A stretch of 64,000 nt of DNA, from NCBI GenBank assembly GCA_039621445.1, contig CP154956.1, positions 14,434,166 to 14,498,165 on the forward strand, in the 5' to 3' direction. This DNA comes from Euglena gracilis (lineage: Eukaryota; Euglenida; Euglenophyceae; Euglenales). Positions 42,282 through 51,545 of this stretch are shown piece after piece. Position numbers and translations under genes: made by a program. Under the pieces are notes generated by a model, which saw only the letters and a program-made list of their open reading frames with translations, was not told where the DNA came from and ran no database searches. The stretch's first letter is position 1. Each line of letters starts with the position of its first letter.

Positions 42282-43460
42282 ACGGAAATCTGCACACACA
42301 CCCCGAAGCTTTTCTGCTTGTGTTTTTTCGACATGTCACATGGCTGAGACCCCTGGAGGGGTTCATTACAAGCTGGGATTATCCAGTAAAAGTTGTCAAG
42401 TTTCAAGTTCAAGTACAACTTATAAGTCCAAGTATAGTCCAAGTCCAACTTTTAACACCAAGATGAAGTGGAGGAAGAGTGCATGTTTGTTGCAAGAGTA
42501 TATGTTCCCTGATGGACAGTGCTTCTAGCCTTAGTGCTGGGGCTTCTTTGGCCTTATGCTGCTGGTTGCTGCAGAATTGACTTTAAGTCGGTGTGTTTCA
42601 CTTGGTGTGAACTGTGTTTTATTTCTTGCCTTTTCTTTTTGTTTCTGTTAACAAAATAGCCCCAGAACAAAGGAAACCGAGGAACTTCGGTCCGTTTTTG
42701 CAATGCAGATTGTGCCAGTGTGCCAAATGTGAAAGGGATTTTGAAGATTTTAAAGATTTTCGGGCCACAGGTGGTGGCCAGTTTTTGGGCCACAGGTGTT
42801 GGCCAATTTTGGGCCAGATGTGGTCTGAAGTGAATAGAAAAAGGGAGAAGGAGGGGCTGCCAGCAAAGGAGCCCCGATGAGGCCATGCGGCACCTCTCCG
42901 CGGGACTGGCAGGACCCAACAGGGTGCCAATGGGGTCAGAGGGAGAGGAGGGCAGACGGAACACCCTTGGGATTGTGAAATGTTGGCAGAAAAAGGGGAA
43001 ACTCTTTCGACTGATAAATCAGAAACCACGAAAGACAAAAAAGGGGAATGGCCAGTTTTGGGCCAGATGGTGCCAGATTTTGACCAGAAACGTTTTATCC
43101 TGATTCTTTTTTTTTGAAACTTGTTTTTTTTTGTTTCTTACATTCTTTTTTTGCTGTGCAACAAGTCCTCTTTGCTAAAAAATTGGGGGGGTGCAGTTTT
43201 GGAGTCTGGCAAATGGGTCAGTTTTGGAGGGTTTGTGCTGGCCAGTTTTGGAACCGATGGGTGGCCAGGTTTTGGGCCGGTTTTGTTGCCGATATTTTCT
43301 CGAGCAGGCGAACTAATGGCCACAAGTTTTTTGGGGCGCCGGAGCTCCTACGGGTTAAAGCCAACAGGCGGCTGTATTTCGGTACGAACATTCACCTGGG
43401 CGCACTTTGGCCCGGACGAACTTAGTCCCCCTCCCGCGCAGACAATTCATTCCTGATCCA
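42282..43460. other. No gene; TGGCCAGTTTTGGG-rich DNA
   Basis: 42755-43280 repeats degenerate GGCCAGTTTTGGGCC words. CAAGTTCAAGT-type short repeats lie at 42395-42445. Frames are shadows of each other and lack motifs. Confidence 0.45.
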
Positions 43461-43599
43461 GCCATCACTGCGTGCGGCATGCGTATTGTTTGGTCTGGAT
43501 AGCCGGGCGGCTAGCAGTGGCGTTCATCTGGACGGACGGCTGGACAGCCGGTATGTTGGTCGGCCAGGTTGGTCTGCCAAAAATAGGTTGGTCTGCCAG
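43461..43599. repeat. GGTTGGTCTGCC short repeats
   Basis: GTTTGGTCTGGATAGCC, GGTTGGTCTGCCA (twice) and GTTGGTCCGGCCAAAC; the outer pair is inverted. Possibly the end of a small element before the hAT remnant. Confidence 0.4.
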
Positions 43600-44953
43600 C
43601 CGGCTAAGTTGGTCCGGCCAAACGCCCCCGTCGTCCTTGCTGTGAAAGTTACCCTGGAAGCTTTGAAAGAGGCCACAAAGTTCGATGTGTTTTGTGAGGT
43701 TGTGGAAGGCGACGCATGCAAAAGTGGCATTTGACCCAATCATTCCCCGAGCAAAGAAAGGCACTACAAGTTCTTCTCCGGAGCAGTACTTTTTTGGGAA
43801 GTCTTGAGGCCATTTTGAAGAACCTGGAAGAACGTTTCCTTTTGTCCCAGGCTTCAAACGGGCTGTTGTTTTTCATCGAAGTTGTCAATCCCGTCCACCA
43901 GTCATGTCAACCAGAAGTGTAATAGTCGTTGGGGTGTGTGGGATTTCACAAAATTCCTCGGTCGTCGATCTAATACAATCCTTGAAAAACCTTTGCCAGT
44001 CTGTGCAACGCCAACTGGTCTGTGAATCATTTGCTCACAAAAAAAGCAGCTTGCAACCAAACCTTGTGTTGGACATCGAGAATTTTTTGGTTTCTGGGGA
44101 CTCGGACTTTTACGGTGATGATTTGGATCAGCCAACGTCTTTGCAGTTTGAACAGAAGATGCTGATGCACATCTCCAAGGAGAGAGGCCAGGAAATCCGG
44201 ACTTCGGCGACGTCGTTTCGTTCCTTCGAGATGTCCCTGGGTTCAGGTGATTTTTGTCATTTGCAAATTTGCATTTCGCATTCAGCAAAGCTTTCCCTCA
44301 CTTCAACAAGCTTGCCAAAATTTGATGTTCCCAGGTTTTGTGGAAAATGGGCTACAGAAAAATGTGTGTGTCATTTCGATGGTTCAGAAACTGCGTTGTG
44401 GCAAATTCGCCAAAGGTCACTGTGGCTGGCAATTCGTGCAATTTTGCCGTTGGTTGTTGCATTGGTGCGGCTGTGTCTGGCCATCCCTGTCTCCACTGCG
44501 ACTGCTGAGGGGGTGTCTCCCCCGCGTCCCCCCCGCGTCCCCCCCCGCGTCCCCCCCGCGTCCCACTTTGGAACCAAAATTTTGCTCTCGAGACAGCCAA
44601 ATTCCGGAGGCCGATTCCTAATTTCAGGCAAATTTGAGGTTGGTGATTCCCAATTTGGTGTGGGTGATTCCTAATTTGCGGTGGGTGATTCCTAATTTGG
44701 GGTGGGTTAGTCCTAATTTGTTGTGGTAGAATCATAATTTGACTGAATTTTTCTCACGGTAAATTCCTAATTTCGCTGTCCCAAAAATGGCGTCCCCCCC
44801 CCGCCCCCCCCCCCCGCGTCCCCCCCCCGCGTCCCCCCCGCGTCCCAGACACCCCCTGAGCGTTCTTTTTCCTCTCTCCGCCGTCTAAAAACTTATCTCC
44901 GTTCCACCATTGGCCAAGCACGGCTTTGCCAGCATGGGAATGGAAAGAAATGA
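43600..44953 (+). pseudogene. hAT-type transposase remnant interrupted by element R5
   Basis: Pieces in order: LAVKVTLEALKEATKFDV (43620-43690), a broken middle including QSLKNLCQSVQRQLVCESF and VLDIENFLVSGDSDFYGDDL (43970-44130), then LCLAIPVSTATAE (44472-44509) and, after element R5, RSFSSLRRLKTYLRSTIGQ ending at a stop (44951-44953). The last two are the diagnostic hAT dimerisation region. Several frame changes or introns lie upstream. A possible intron ends CCCAG near 44334. The acidic catalytic residues were not located with confidence. Confidence 0.7.
44510..44855 (+). mobile_element. CGCG-word element R5 inside the hAT gene
   Basis: Starts GGGGTGTCTCCCCCGCGTCC and ends CGCGTCCCAGACACCCC (inverted GGGGTGTCT). 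Flanked by CTGAG (44505-44509 and 44856-44860). Deleting it with one repeat joins the codons for TAE and RSFSS exactly. The centre holds AATTAGG-type words (family T). It shares ends and C-tract words with R1 and R6 but not their GGACG/GTGTGGG core. Confidence 0.85.
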
Positions 44954-45441
44954 TTTTCTTTTTGCTTCAGAATATTTTCAAAAAAATGCATTTGAATATG
45001 GAGGCTTTCCCATGTTTCCCTGTTTTGTGTTTTGAAAAAAAACCACACTTTTTGGATGGTTCCGAGCCAAGGTGCAACAAAATTCCTCTTGGTTGCGATT
45101 TCAGGAGGGGTGCATTTTTAGTTATTTACAATGCGCACTCAACCACTTGGCCTTATAAACGTTATAAACGTTACAAATGGCCAAGTGGTTGAGTGCAGCA
45201 TTGTAAATAACTAAAAACACACCCCTCCTGAAATCGCAACCAAGAGGAATTTTGTTGCACCTTGGCTCGGAACCATCCAAAAAGTGTGGTTTTTTTCAAA
45301 ACACAAAACAGGGAAACATGGGAAAGCCCCCATATTCAAATGCATTTTTTTGAAAATATTCTGAAGCAAAAAGAAAATCATTTCTTTCCATTCCCATGCT
45401 GGCAAAGCCGTGCTTGGCCAATGGTGGAACGGAGATAAGGA
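44890..45441. repeat. 550-bp inverted repeat containing the hAT 3-prime end on both arms
   Basis: Left arm 44890-45155 and right arm 45175-45441 are almost perfect inverted copies around TTATAAACGTTATAAACG. The left arm starts inside the hAT coding region (KTYLRSTIGQ), so the hAT C-terminus and its 3-prime flank exist twice, tail to tail. The centre CACTCAACCACTTGGCC and its inverse is a further short palindrome. Confidence 0.9.
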
Positions 45442-45696
45442 TGATTTGTTTGCGCTCAACCTCGATGTTCTCCTGAATGACTTCATTTCGAAGAATGCCG
45501 TATGCTCGGCAACCTTTGCCTTGAGTCAATAGATTTGGAACGGATTTTGTTGCTTGCCCGAAAACCAAAATCATTCCACAGATTCTCCCCCCCAAGAAAA
45601 ATTTGTTCCTACACCAATGGTAATGATGATCATGGAAATATCTCTCCAATCGGTGGGCTTTTTCATAACAGTCTGGCCACAGGGTGGCCAAGGGAG
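45442..45696. other. No feature recognised
   Basis: Follows the right arm of the inverted repeat. Minus-strand frames read GILRNEVIQENIEVERKQII across the junction but belong to no known family. Confidence 0.35.
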
Positions 45697-46301
45697 GTTA
45701 GGCAGGGGTGGGGGGTGCTGTGGACCCCCCGGTGAAGTTCACCAGTGAACATTCACCGGGGGGGGGGGGGGGGGCGTACTTTCGGCGGTGAAGTTCACCG
45801 GTGAACTTCACCGTTTTGATGGTTGGGGGTGAAATTTTCATGGGTGAAATTTTGCTCCTTTCCTCTCAAAATGGTCATTTTGAGGTTGATGCTTCATGGA
45901 ATTTTATCGAAATTTCCGAAAACTTGCCCAAAATACCCCCCCCCCCCCCATATTGTCCCACCGACCTCTCCCCCGGAGGCCCGACGGGACAATATGGGGG
46001 GGGGACAATATGGGGGTACCAAAGGAAATTTCATTGACCGAGCCAAAAAAACCCTTCGTCGGCCGGGCCGAGGGACAATATGGGGGGGGACAATATGGGG
46101 GGGGGGGGGTGGTACCATTTTTGGCCAGTTTTGGCCAAAAAAGTGCTCTCTTGGTGAACTTCACCGGTGAAGTTCACCGATGGGTTAGGCAGAGGGGGGG
46201 GGGAGGGGGTCTGGGACCCCCCGGTGAACTTTCAAACGGTGAACTTCACCATAGGGGGGGGGGAGGGGGTCAAAATGACCAAAGTCTACTGCCTGATCTC
46301 C
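45697..46301. mobile_element. GGTGAAGTTCACC repeat D1, carrying E2
   Basis: GGTTAGGCAGGGG, then CCCCCCGGTGAAGTTCACC palindromes at both ends and a conserved middle (TTTTGATGGTTGGGGG through GAAAACTTGCCCAAAATA). It ends GACCAAAGTCTACTGCCTGA. D2 (47634-48555) has the same order, and D3 (60390-60585) is a reversed partial copy. The palindrome GGTGAACTTCACC recurs six or more times. The right end runs into the minus-strand hAT remnant. Confidence 0.7.
45936..46112. mobile_element. Hairpin element E2 (word ATATTGTCC)
   Basis: TA at 45934-45935 and 46113-46114. The uninterrupted site AAAATACCATTTTTGG is present in D2 at 48367-48382, so this is a 179-bp insertion including one TA (or TACC) duplicate. 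All complete word copies here read ATATTGTCC/GGACAATAT. The inner block GGTACCAAAGGAAATTTC is shared with E1 and E3. Confidence 0.92.
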
Positions 46302-47229
46302 AAGTCCTTGCTCAACAGCTCTGCTGCGTGGGCCCAGCAGTTCAGTGGTATGCAACTCTGGCTGTTGTTCAGAGTGTTCACGGCTCCTGGGATGTTGCGG
46401 GCGTTGTCCGCACTGGTAGCCACCACTTTGCAACCCGCAGATAGAAGATCGCGTGCACAGCCCTGACCAAAGATGAGAAATTGGATCGCCCGATTACAAA
46501 TGGCACACCTCCAGACATTCATGCAACTGTTCTGTTGTCGCACAGGTGGTCATACGATGGAAGCGGATGAACACGGGATGCAGCGATGGATTCAGTGGCT
46601 TGGCAGTCACGGCGATGCACTCACACTTGTTGTAGTCCTCCCACCCATCGATCATCAAAGACACACTCTCCACTTGTTGTAGAAAGGAATAAACTTTGTC
46701 CTTCAGGCTGTGGTACAGGCCGTCCACTCGTCTTTGCAATGTCCTTTGGGACGGCACCTGAACCTCTGGCCGCAAATACCTTCAGCAGATTCTGCATCTC
46801 CATACTGGTCGCGGCAGAGAACGACAGTCCATACTGCACTTGCAGCATCGCCAGGAGGCTAGTTGTCCGCTCCTGCTGGGAGGGACCAAATGATCGGTCG
46901 GTGTAGTGTGTTTTAATGCCAAGTGCTCTTTCATTCTTGTTATATTGAAGACACTTTCCCAGGGGTAGTGCTTGCATCTTACACTCAGCGCCTTCAACTG
47001 CTTGTCCTTGTGAGGACATCGAAATCGTTCCCATACCCCCCCCTTATTGTCCCCCCCCCCTTATTGTCCCTGGGCCCCGGCCGACGGGGGATTTTTTTGG
47101 CCCGGCCAATGAAAATTCCTTTGGTACCCCCTTATTGTCCCCCCCCCTTATTGTCCGGTCGGGCTTCCTGGGGAGAGGTCGGTGGGACAATAAGGGGGGG
47201 GGGTATGTATGAATAGGCCTCTTGGGCAT
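46286..47229 (-). pseudogene. hAT-type transposase, N-terminal half (BED finger and start of catalytic region)
   Basis: Reading right to left: PKRPIHTYGNDFDV across the E3 insertion, then a BED zinc finger (SVRCKHYPW...NITRMKEHLALKH, 46990-46905), SQQERTTSLLAMLQVQYG, the region VPSQRTLQRRVDGLYHSL (46756-46700) with SLMIDGWEDYNKCECIAV (the first DGW Asp of hAT), and VVATSADNARNIPGAVNTL (46420-46364) containing the D-N-A-x-N motif. It stops at CWAHAAELLSKDLEIRQ, where repeat D1 begins. At least three frameshifts are present and the C-terminal half is absent. Confidence 0.8.
47036..47203. mobile_element. Hairpin element E3 (word TTATTGTCC)
   Basis: TA at 47034-47035 and 47204-47205. Reverse orientation of E2 with the inner block TGGGCCCCGGCCGACGGGG and ATTCCTTTGGTACC. 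All five word copies read TTATTGTCC or its inverse. The minus-strand hAT frame continues across it (HTY-GND) when it is removed with one TA. Confidence 0.88.
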
Positions 47230-47271
47230 TTCCTAGTAGGATTCTCCCATTTTTTTTTCAACGAAAATACC

Positions 47272-47437
47272 ATGCCCCCCCATATTGTACCCCCCCCTGG
47301 GAGCCATTTTTGGGGGGGTACATTATGGGGGGGTACAATATGCAGACCCGTGAACCGTCAAAAAAAGACCTGTAATTTTCTTCATGAGGAAATTGGGGGG
47401 GTACATTATGGGGGTGGTACAATATGGGGGGGCATGG
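47272..47437. mobile_element. Hairpin element J (words ATATTGTACC, ATTATGTACC)
   Basis: TA at 47270-47271 and 47438-47439. Ends CCATGCCCCCC and GGGGGGCATGG, the same outer pair as class C. It contains GGGAGCCATTTTTGGG and two words, ATATTGTACC and ATTATGTACC, with inverse copies. Confidence 0.85.
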
Positions 47438-47439
47438 TA

Positions 47440-47633
47440 TTGAAAAATTTGAAAAATTTCAAATTATCTGAAAAAATAAAAACGTGAAATTTGCCCAGTT
47501 TTGTAGGAAGGCCTTTTGGTGGGGGGTTGACCCCCCCACCACCACGTTTTCAACAATCGCAGGGAAATGGGTATTTTGGTTTTTTTGGAAAAAACGACAA
47601 AATGTTGGATTTTTTTTGTGAAAGACCGATGGA
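47440..47633. other. No feature recognised
   Basis: AT-rich with one CCCCCCCACC tract; nothing coding. Confidence 0.4.
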
Positions 47634-48555
47634 GGTTAGGCAGGGGGGGGCTGTGAGCCCCCCCCCCCCCCGGTGAAGTTCACTATGTGCCCCCGGTGAA
47701 GTTCACCGGTGAACATTCACCGGGGGGAGAGGGGGGTACTTTCAAGGCTGGATTGAGGTTGAGGTATTGAGGTTGAGATTGAGGTTGAGGTTGAGGTTTT
47801 CCAACCTCCATCTTTCCTCAATGTCACCTCAATGCGAAAATCCAAAGGAATACGACTCAACAACAAAGAGAATTGAAAAAGAGTGTTACAAAGAGAGGCA
47901 AATTACCTGGATTTTTTCAAAAATTGGGCAATTGGTCACTTATTTCAAGTTTTTAATCAGCGCCCCACTACTTTTTCTTGTTTCCACCCACACCACATAT
48001 GTTGTAAATTGTCATAAAAACTGTCAAAATTGCCTTTGAGGAAGGTTTTAGAAGAGGACATGGTCCAATCCATGCTTTTTGTGAGTTCATTTTTTTTGAA
48101 TTTTGGACATTGAGGTAACATTGAGGTTGAGGTTGAGGTTGAGGTCGTTGACATTGAGGTTGAACTTTTTTTGAAAACCTCAACCTCAATCCCGCCCTGG
48201 TACTTTCGGCGGTGAAGTTCACCGGTGAAGTTCACCGGTGAACTTCACCGTTTTGATGGTTGGGGGTGAAATTTTCATGGGTGAAATTTTGCTCCTTTCC
48301 TCTCAAAATGGTCATTTTGAGGTTGATGCTTCATGGAATTTTATCGAAATTTCCGAAAACTTGCCCAAAATACCATTTTTGGCCAGTTTTGGCCAAAAAA
48401 GTGCTCTCTTGGTGAACTTCACCGGTGAAGTTCACCGATGGGTTAGGCAGAGGGGGGGAGGGGGTCTGGGACCCCCCGGTGAACTTTCAAACGGTGAACT
48501 TCACCATAGGGGGGGGAGTGGGGTCAAAATGACCAAAGTCCACTGCCTGATCTCC
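47634..48555. mobile_element. GGTGAAGTTCACC repeat D2, split by element Y
   Basis: Left part 47634-47743 and right part 48200-48555 together match D1 without E2. The site AAAATACCATTT at 48367 is the empty counterpart of E2. It ends with the same GACCAAAGTCCACTGCCTGA as D1. Confidence 0.7.
47744..48199. mobile_element. Element Y, hAT-type non-autonomous (8-bp duplication)
   Basis: Flanked by GTACTTTC (47736-47743 and 48200-48207), which occurs once in D1 (45776-45783). Ends are AAGGCTGGATTGAGGTTGAGG on the left, against CAGGGCGGGATTGAGGTTG as the complement of the right. CAGGG-type ends plus 8-bp duplications are hAT hallmarks. TTGAGG hexamers are repeated near both ends. No transposase is encoded; the broken hAT genes nearby could be relatives of its helper (inference). 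Confidence 0.85.
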
Positions 48556-49085
48556 GATGTTTTTCACAAGAAATCTCAAAAAAAGCCACATAAGAACCCT
48601 CAAAGCAACATGGGAGTGAACAATTTTGTTTGAAGATGACTGCTTCCAAGGGGAAAATTGATGAGTGTATGAACTCAGAAACCAGATAGTCCCCCGGGAT
48701 TTCCTCTGCAGTCTAGCCACATGAAAATTGTAACCGAACATTGAAGATCTAAAACTCTGAACTTTCAAGGTGAATGAAGATTGGAAGATGGCAAAAAGGA
48801 CCCATCAAATTCAAACATCAGCTTGCACCAAAGAAATCACCACCAATCACGCGAATGACTGCAAATAATTTCAGAACAGCACATGATGGTTTTCAGGAAA
48901 ATGAAAACTTTCATGTACTGTTCTGGCTGGTGCACAAAACCGAACAAATGGAAGGGTCTGCAAGACAGCAGCACGTGATCCTGTTGCTCACCCCTGAGAC
49001 GTACATGGAGATATTTCCAGACTATGTAATAAAAAAGCACCTGGGGATGATGCCCATGATGATACCTATGATACATGATGATGGT
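48556..49085 (+). other. Unassigned open frame, otherwise no feature
   Basis: A plus frame at 48774-49211 starts MKIGRWQKGPIKFKHQL and includes PETYMEIFPDYVIKKHL before running into AATTAGG repeats. Composition is coding-like for about 105 codons, but no family is recognised and no splice context is clear. Confidence 0.3.
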
Positions 49086-49500
49086 ATGAGGGGACACGAA
49101 ATTAGGAATTTGCCTCTCAAAATTCTGACCTGGCACACCAAATTAGGCATTTGCCACCCAAAGTTAACAAAAGGCCCGGCTTCCGTCAACCTCACCAATT
49201 CCGAATCTTGAGGACCAAATTCTCGATTTCATGTGTAAATTCCTAATTTTCAGTGGCAATTGCCTAATTTCGGGTGTAAAAGTGCTGAGATTTGTCTGGT
49301 AATCCTTAGTTTGGTGTGCCCAATTTTGAGTGGCAAATTCCTTATTGACAAAAAGCTTAATTTTTAGCGGGAATGCCGAATTTTTGGGGGGAATATCCAA
49401 ATTTGGGGTGGCAAATGCCCAATTGTGGGTGTTATGTTCTTGAGCTAATTTTGAGCCTAATTTGGTGTGCTAGTTCCGAATTTTGAGAGGCAAATTCCTA
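49086..49500. repeat. AATTAGG block arranged as an inverted pair (family T)
   Basis: Plus-oriented AAATTAGG units at 49097-49160, the hinge CCCGGCTTCCGTCA, then inverse units (CCTAATTT, CCTAATT) to 49500. The unit sequence drifts but orientation switches cleanly at the hinge. Confidence 0.65.
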
Positions 49501-49502
49501 AT

Positions 49503-49625
49503 TAAGTCGGTGTACCCCCCCCCCTCCGACTCAGGACAAAGTCGGTGTACCCTACGATGGACTCGGGGATGATAAAGTCGGGGGGTGGGTCCACCGACTT
49601 TGTCCTGAGTCCGGTGGACCCCCTT
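49503..49625. repeat. AAAGTCGGTG inverted repeat U
   Basis: CAGGACAAAGTCGGTG (about 49533) and CACCGACTTTGTCCTG (about 49590) are perfect inverted copies around a GATAAAGTCGGGGGG loop; a C-tract precedes. It follows the same C-tract/word design. Confidence 0.75.
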
Positions 49626-49808
49626 TCTTCTGGTGCAATCCATTTTTCCAACCATTGGGTATTGGTTGCGGCTGCCATGCTCATGGTGTAAAGGAGCAAG
49701 GCACAGAAGGGAAGAGGGAGCAGCTACCACAAAAACCTGGTCAAGGCATCCACAATGCCACGGAATGTTTCCAGGAGAAAAAACGGTAGCAGACAGTTGG
49801 TGTCCTCC

Positions 49809-50123
49809 TCATTGCTTTCGCTTCGCGTTCTGGACACGAACTGGCAAGGGAGGCATGTCCCGGCCAGCGCAACGAGGACAACACCAACTGTTGCGGGGAG
49901 GGGGCATGGAACGGCCTGCGCAATCGAGGTGCCAAAATTCGTGGCATGAGTCGCAGTCCATGGGGCGCAACAAGCCGCGCTTGCCAAGGGGCATAAAGCA
50001 ACGCGCACACGGCTTGCCTTCCATGCGGTCCTCGGTGGTTTCAGTTTTGAGGCCGCGGGGGAAAGGGTTAGGCAGGTTATCCATAACAACCGAGGTAGCT
50101 GCCCCCTCCGGAGCTGGTGGCAA
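49809..50123 (-). CDS. PHD-finger protein fragment
   Basis: The 104-codon minus frame contains a PHD-type zinc finger: CARC, MDCDSC, FWHLDC and WCCPRC in the C4-H-C3 order, with the conserved Trp before the last pair. PHD fingers usually bind histone H3 tails; there is no evidence which residue here. Upstream of the finger is a Pro/Thr-rich leader, and the frame ends QNAKRKQ. A CAG acceptor-like site precedes it (about 50102). A possible exon on the same strand lies at 50640-50945, with repeat V1 between them, so this may be one exon of a gene or a captured fragment. Confidence 0.7.
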   Translation of the reverse strand: MPPAPEGAATSVVMDNLPNPFPRGLKTETTEDRMEGKPCARCFMPLGKRGLLRPMDCDSCHEFWHLDCAGRSMPPPRNSWCCPRCAGRDMPPLPVRVQNAKRKQ

Positions 50124-50189
50124 TTAGTGGCCTTAGTGGCAATCTTTTCAGCTTCCGTGTCATGCAAAGCATAGTGGGCCGGCCTGTTT

Positions 50190-50582
50190 TTTTTGACATT
50201 GTTTTTTGTTTTTGTTTTAATTCTAACAATGTTTTTTTTAAAAAAAACAAAAAAAACGCCCAGTGGGTTTTGCATATAAAATTTTTTGAATGCACATTTT
50301 CAATGATTTTTGGCAACTTTTGGGTAATTTCTGTCAAAAATTTCCTTGCACAAAAAATGAAAAAAGTCATAAAATACCATTTTGTTGCATTTTTGGATGT
50401 TTTTGACAATTTTTTTGGCAGTTTTTGAACTTAGTAGGATTCAAAGTATGGTTTGGGGAGTTCATAACGAGTTTTTTCAATGAAATTTTCCTTTTGTTTT
50501 TTTTTTTGATGTTTTTTTAATGTTTTTTTTAAAAAAACACGTTGTTTTGTTTTTAAAAAAAAACAAAAAAAATGCCCACTAT
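50190..50582 (+). repeat. AT-rich repeat V, copy 1
   Basis: Homopurine/homopyrimidine-rich sequence with GAACTTAGTAGGATTC, AGTATGGTTTGGG and ATGAAATTTTCCTTTTG in order. The same order in reverse is at 56325-56600. TTTTTTTAAAAAAA palindromic tracts occur at 50231 and 50525. Confidence 0.75.
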
Positions 50583-50639
50583 GATGCAAAGCGTGCACTG
50601 AAAGCACCCACTTTGCAAATGCCACCATATAGTCATCCA

Positions 50640-50945
50640 AATCCGTGGTGACTTAGCCTCGCATTTCGCAAATTTTTTGAAAATTGGCGAGGGCGAAAAA
50701 TCCCCCTTCTGATTTTTGTCGCTGCTATAAGGCTGGGGCACAGTTTGACTGAAAGTATCCCCAAAAAGCACTGTGTCCGCAGAAGGTTTGTTTTGGGGTT
50801 CCACGGCGTCTTTAAACCGTGCCAAAAACTCTGCGGGTGATGGCAGGGGTCCCAGGCGGCTTCAGCGACGTTCACGACCTGTGCGGGCAACATGGAGCTG
50901 TAAAAAGACAAATGTATTGGTTGAAAACGTAATTGTGACACTTTT
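50640..50945 (-). CDS. Possible exon(s), unknown
   Basis: Minus strand: after a TTTTTACAG acceptor-like site (50905-50897) one frame reads MLPAQVVNVAEAAWD. A second, after a CACCCGCAG, reads LARFKDAVEPQNKPSADTVL and FGDTFSQTVPQPYSSDKNQ down to about 50640. The second is the more protein-like. No family is recognised. It could belong with the PHD finger. Confidence 0.25.
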
Positions 50946-50962
50946 CCTCATCAGGCGTACAC

Positions 50963-51168
50963 CGGGGGTGTTCCCCCGCGCCCCCCCCCCCCCCCGCGTC
51001 CCCCCCCCGCGTCCCCCCCGCGTCCCGGATTTTGGCCAGGCACGTTTTTTGGTCGACCAAAGGAAAATTACATACAAATTTAGGTGAAGCCAAAGAAAAC
51101 GTGTGGGAGTGGTTGGGTCACGGTTCCCCCCCCGCGTCCCCCCCGCGTCCCCCCCCCCCGCGTCCGCG
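50963..51168 (+). mobile_element. CGCG-word element R3
   Basis: GGGGGTGTTCCCCCGCG, CGCGTCC words, core GATTTTGGCCAGGCACG, GACCAAAGGAAAATTACAT and GAAAACGTGTGGGAGTGG, then CGCGTCC words. The right end is altered to CGCGTCCGCGGGGGG, so no duplication can be scored. Confidence 0.7.
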
Positions 51169-51191
51169 GGGGGTCTTTCCTGATATATATA

Positions 51192-51388
51192 CCACCACCC
51201 CCCCCTCTAAATGACCCCCCCCCCTAGATGACCCCCCTGGGGGGGTCATCTAGGGGGGGGGGTCATGGAGCAGAGCAATTTTTCAGTGGGAAAAGTATCC
51301 CCCCCCCTAAATGACCCCCCCCCCTAGATGACCCTTTGGGGGGTCCTAAAGCAACATTAATAGGGTCATTTAGAGGGGGGGGTGGTGG
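51192..51388. mobile_element. Hairpin element F3, uninterrupted copy
   Basis: TA at 51190-51191 and 51389-51390, ends CCACCACCCC and GGGGTGGTGG. Words TAAATGACC and TAGATGACC alternate with C-tracts. It contains the intact sites CCCCTGGGG (51234-51242, target of B1/B2) and TAAATGACC (target of A2), making it the reference empty copy. Confidence 0.9.
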
Positions 51389-51399
51389 TATATATAGTG

Positions 51400-51536
51400 G
51401 GCAATTCCTGATTTTGAGGAGCAAACTCCTAACATGTGCAAATTCCTTATTTTGAGTGGTAATCCCTATTTTTGGGTGCCAATGCCTAATTGTGCGTGCC
51501 GAATTCCTTTTCTGAGAGACAAATGCCTAATCAGGG
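51400..51536. repeat. AATTAGG-type block (family T)
   Basis: Inverse-oriented CCTAATT and CCTAACAT words at 25-30 bp spacing, with relatives resuming at 52605-52680 on the other side of element B3, so B3 interrupts this block. Confidence 0.6.
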
Positions 51537-51545
51537 GGGCATGTC

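Noticed and set aside
47755-48190. TTGAGG hexamer repeats as telomere-like sequence
   Set aside because: Short, imperfect, and located at both ends of element Y in inverted orientation; they are part of its inverted repeats.
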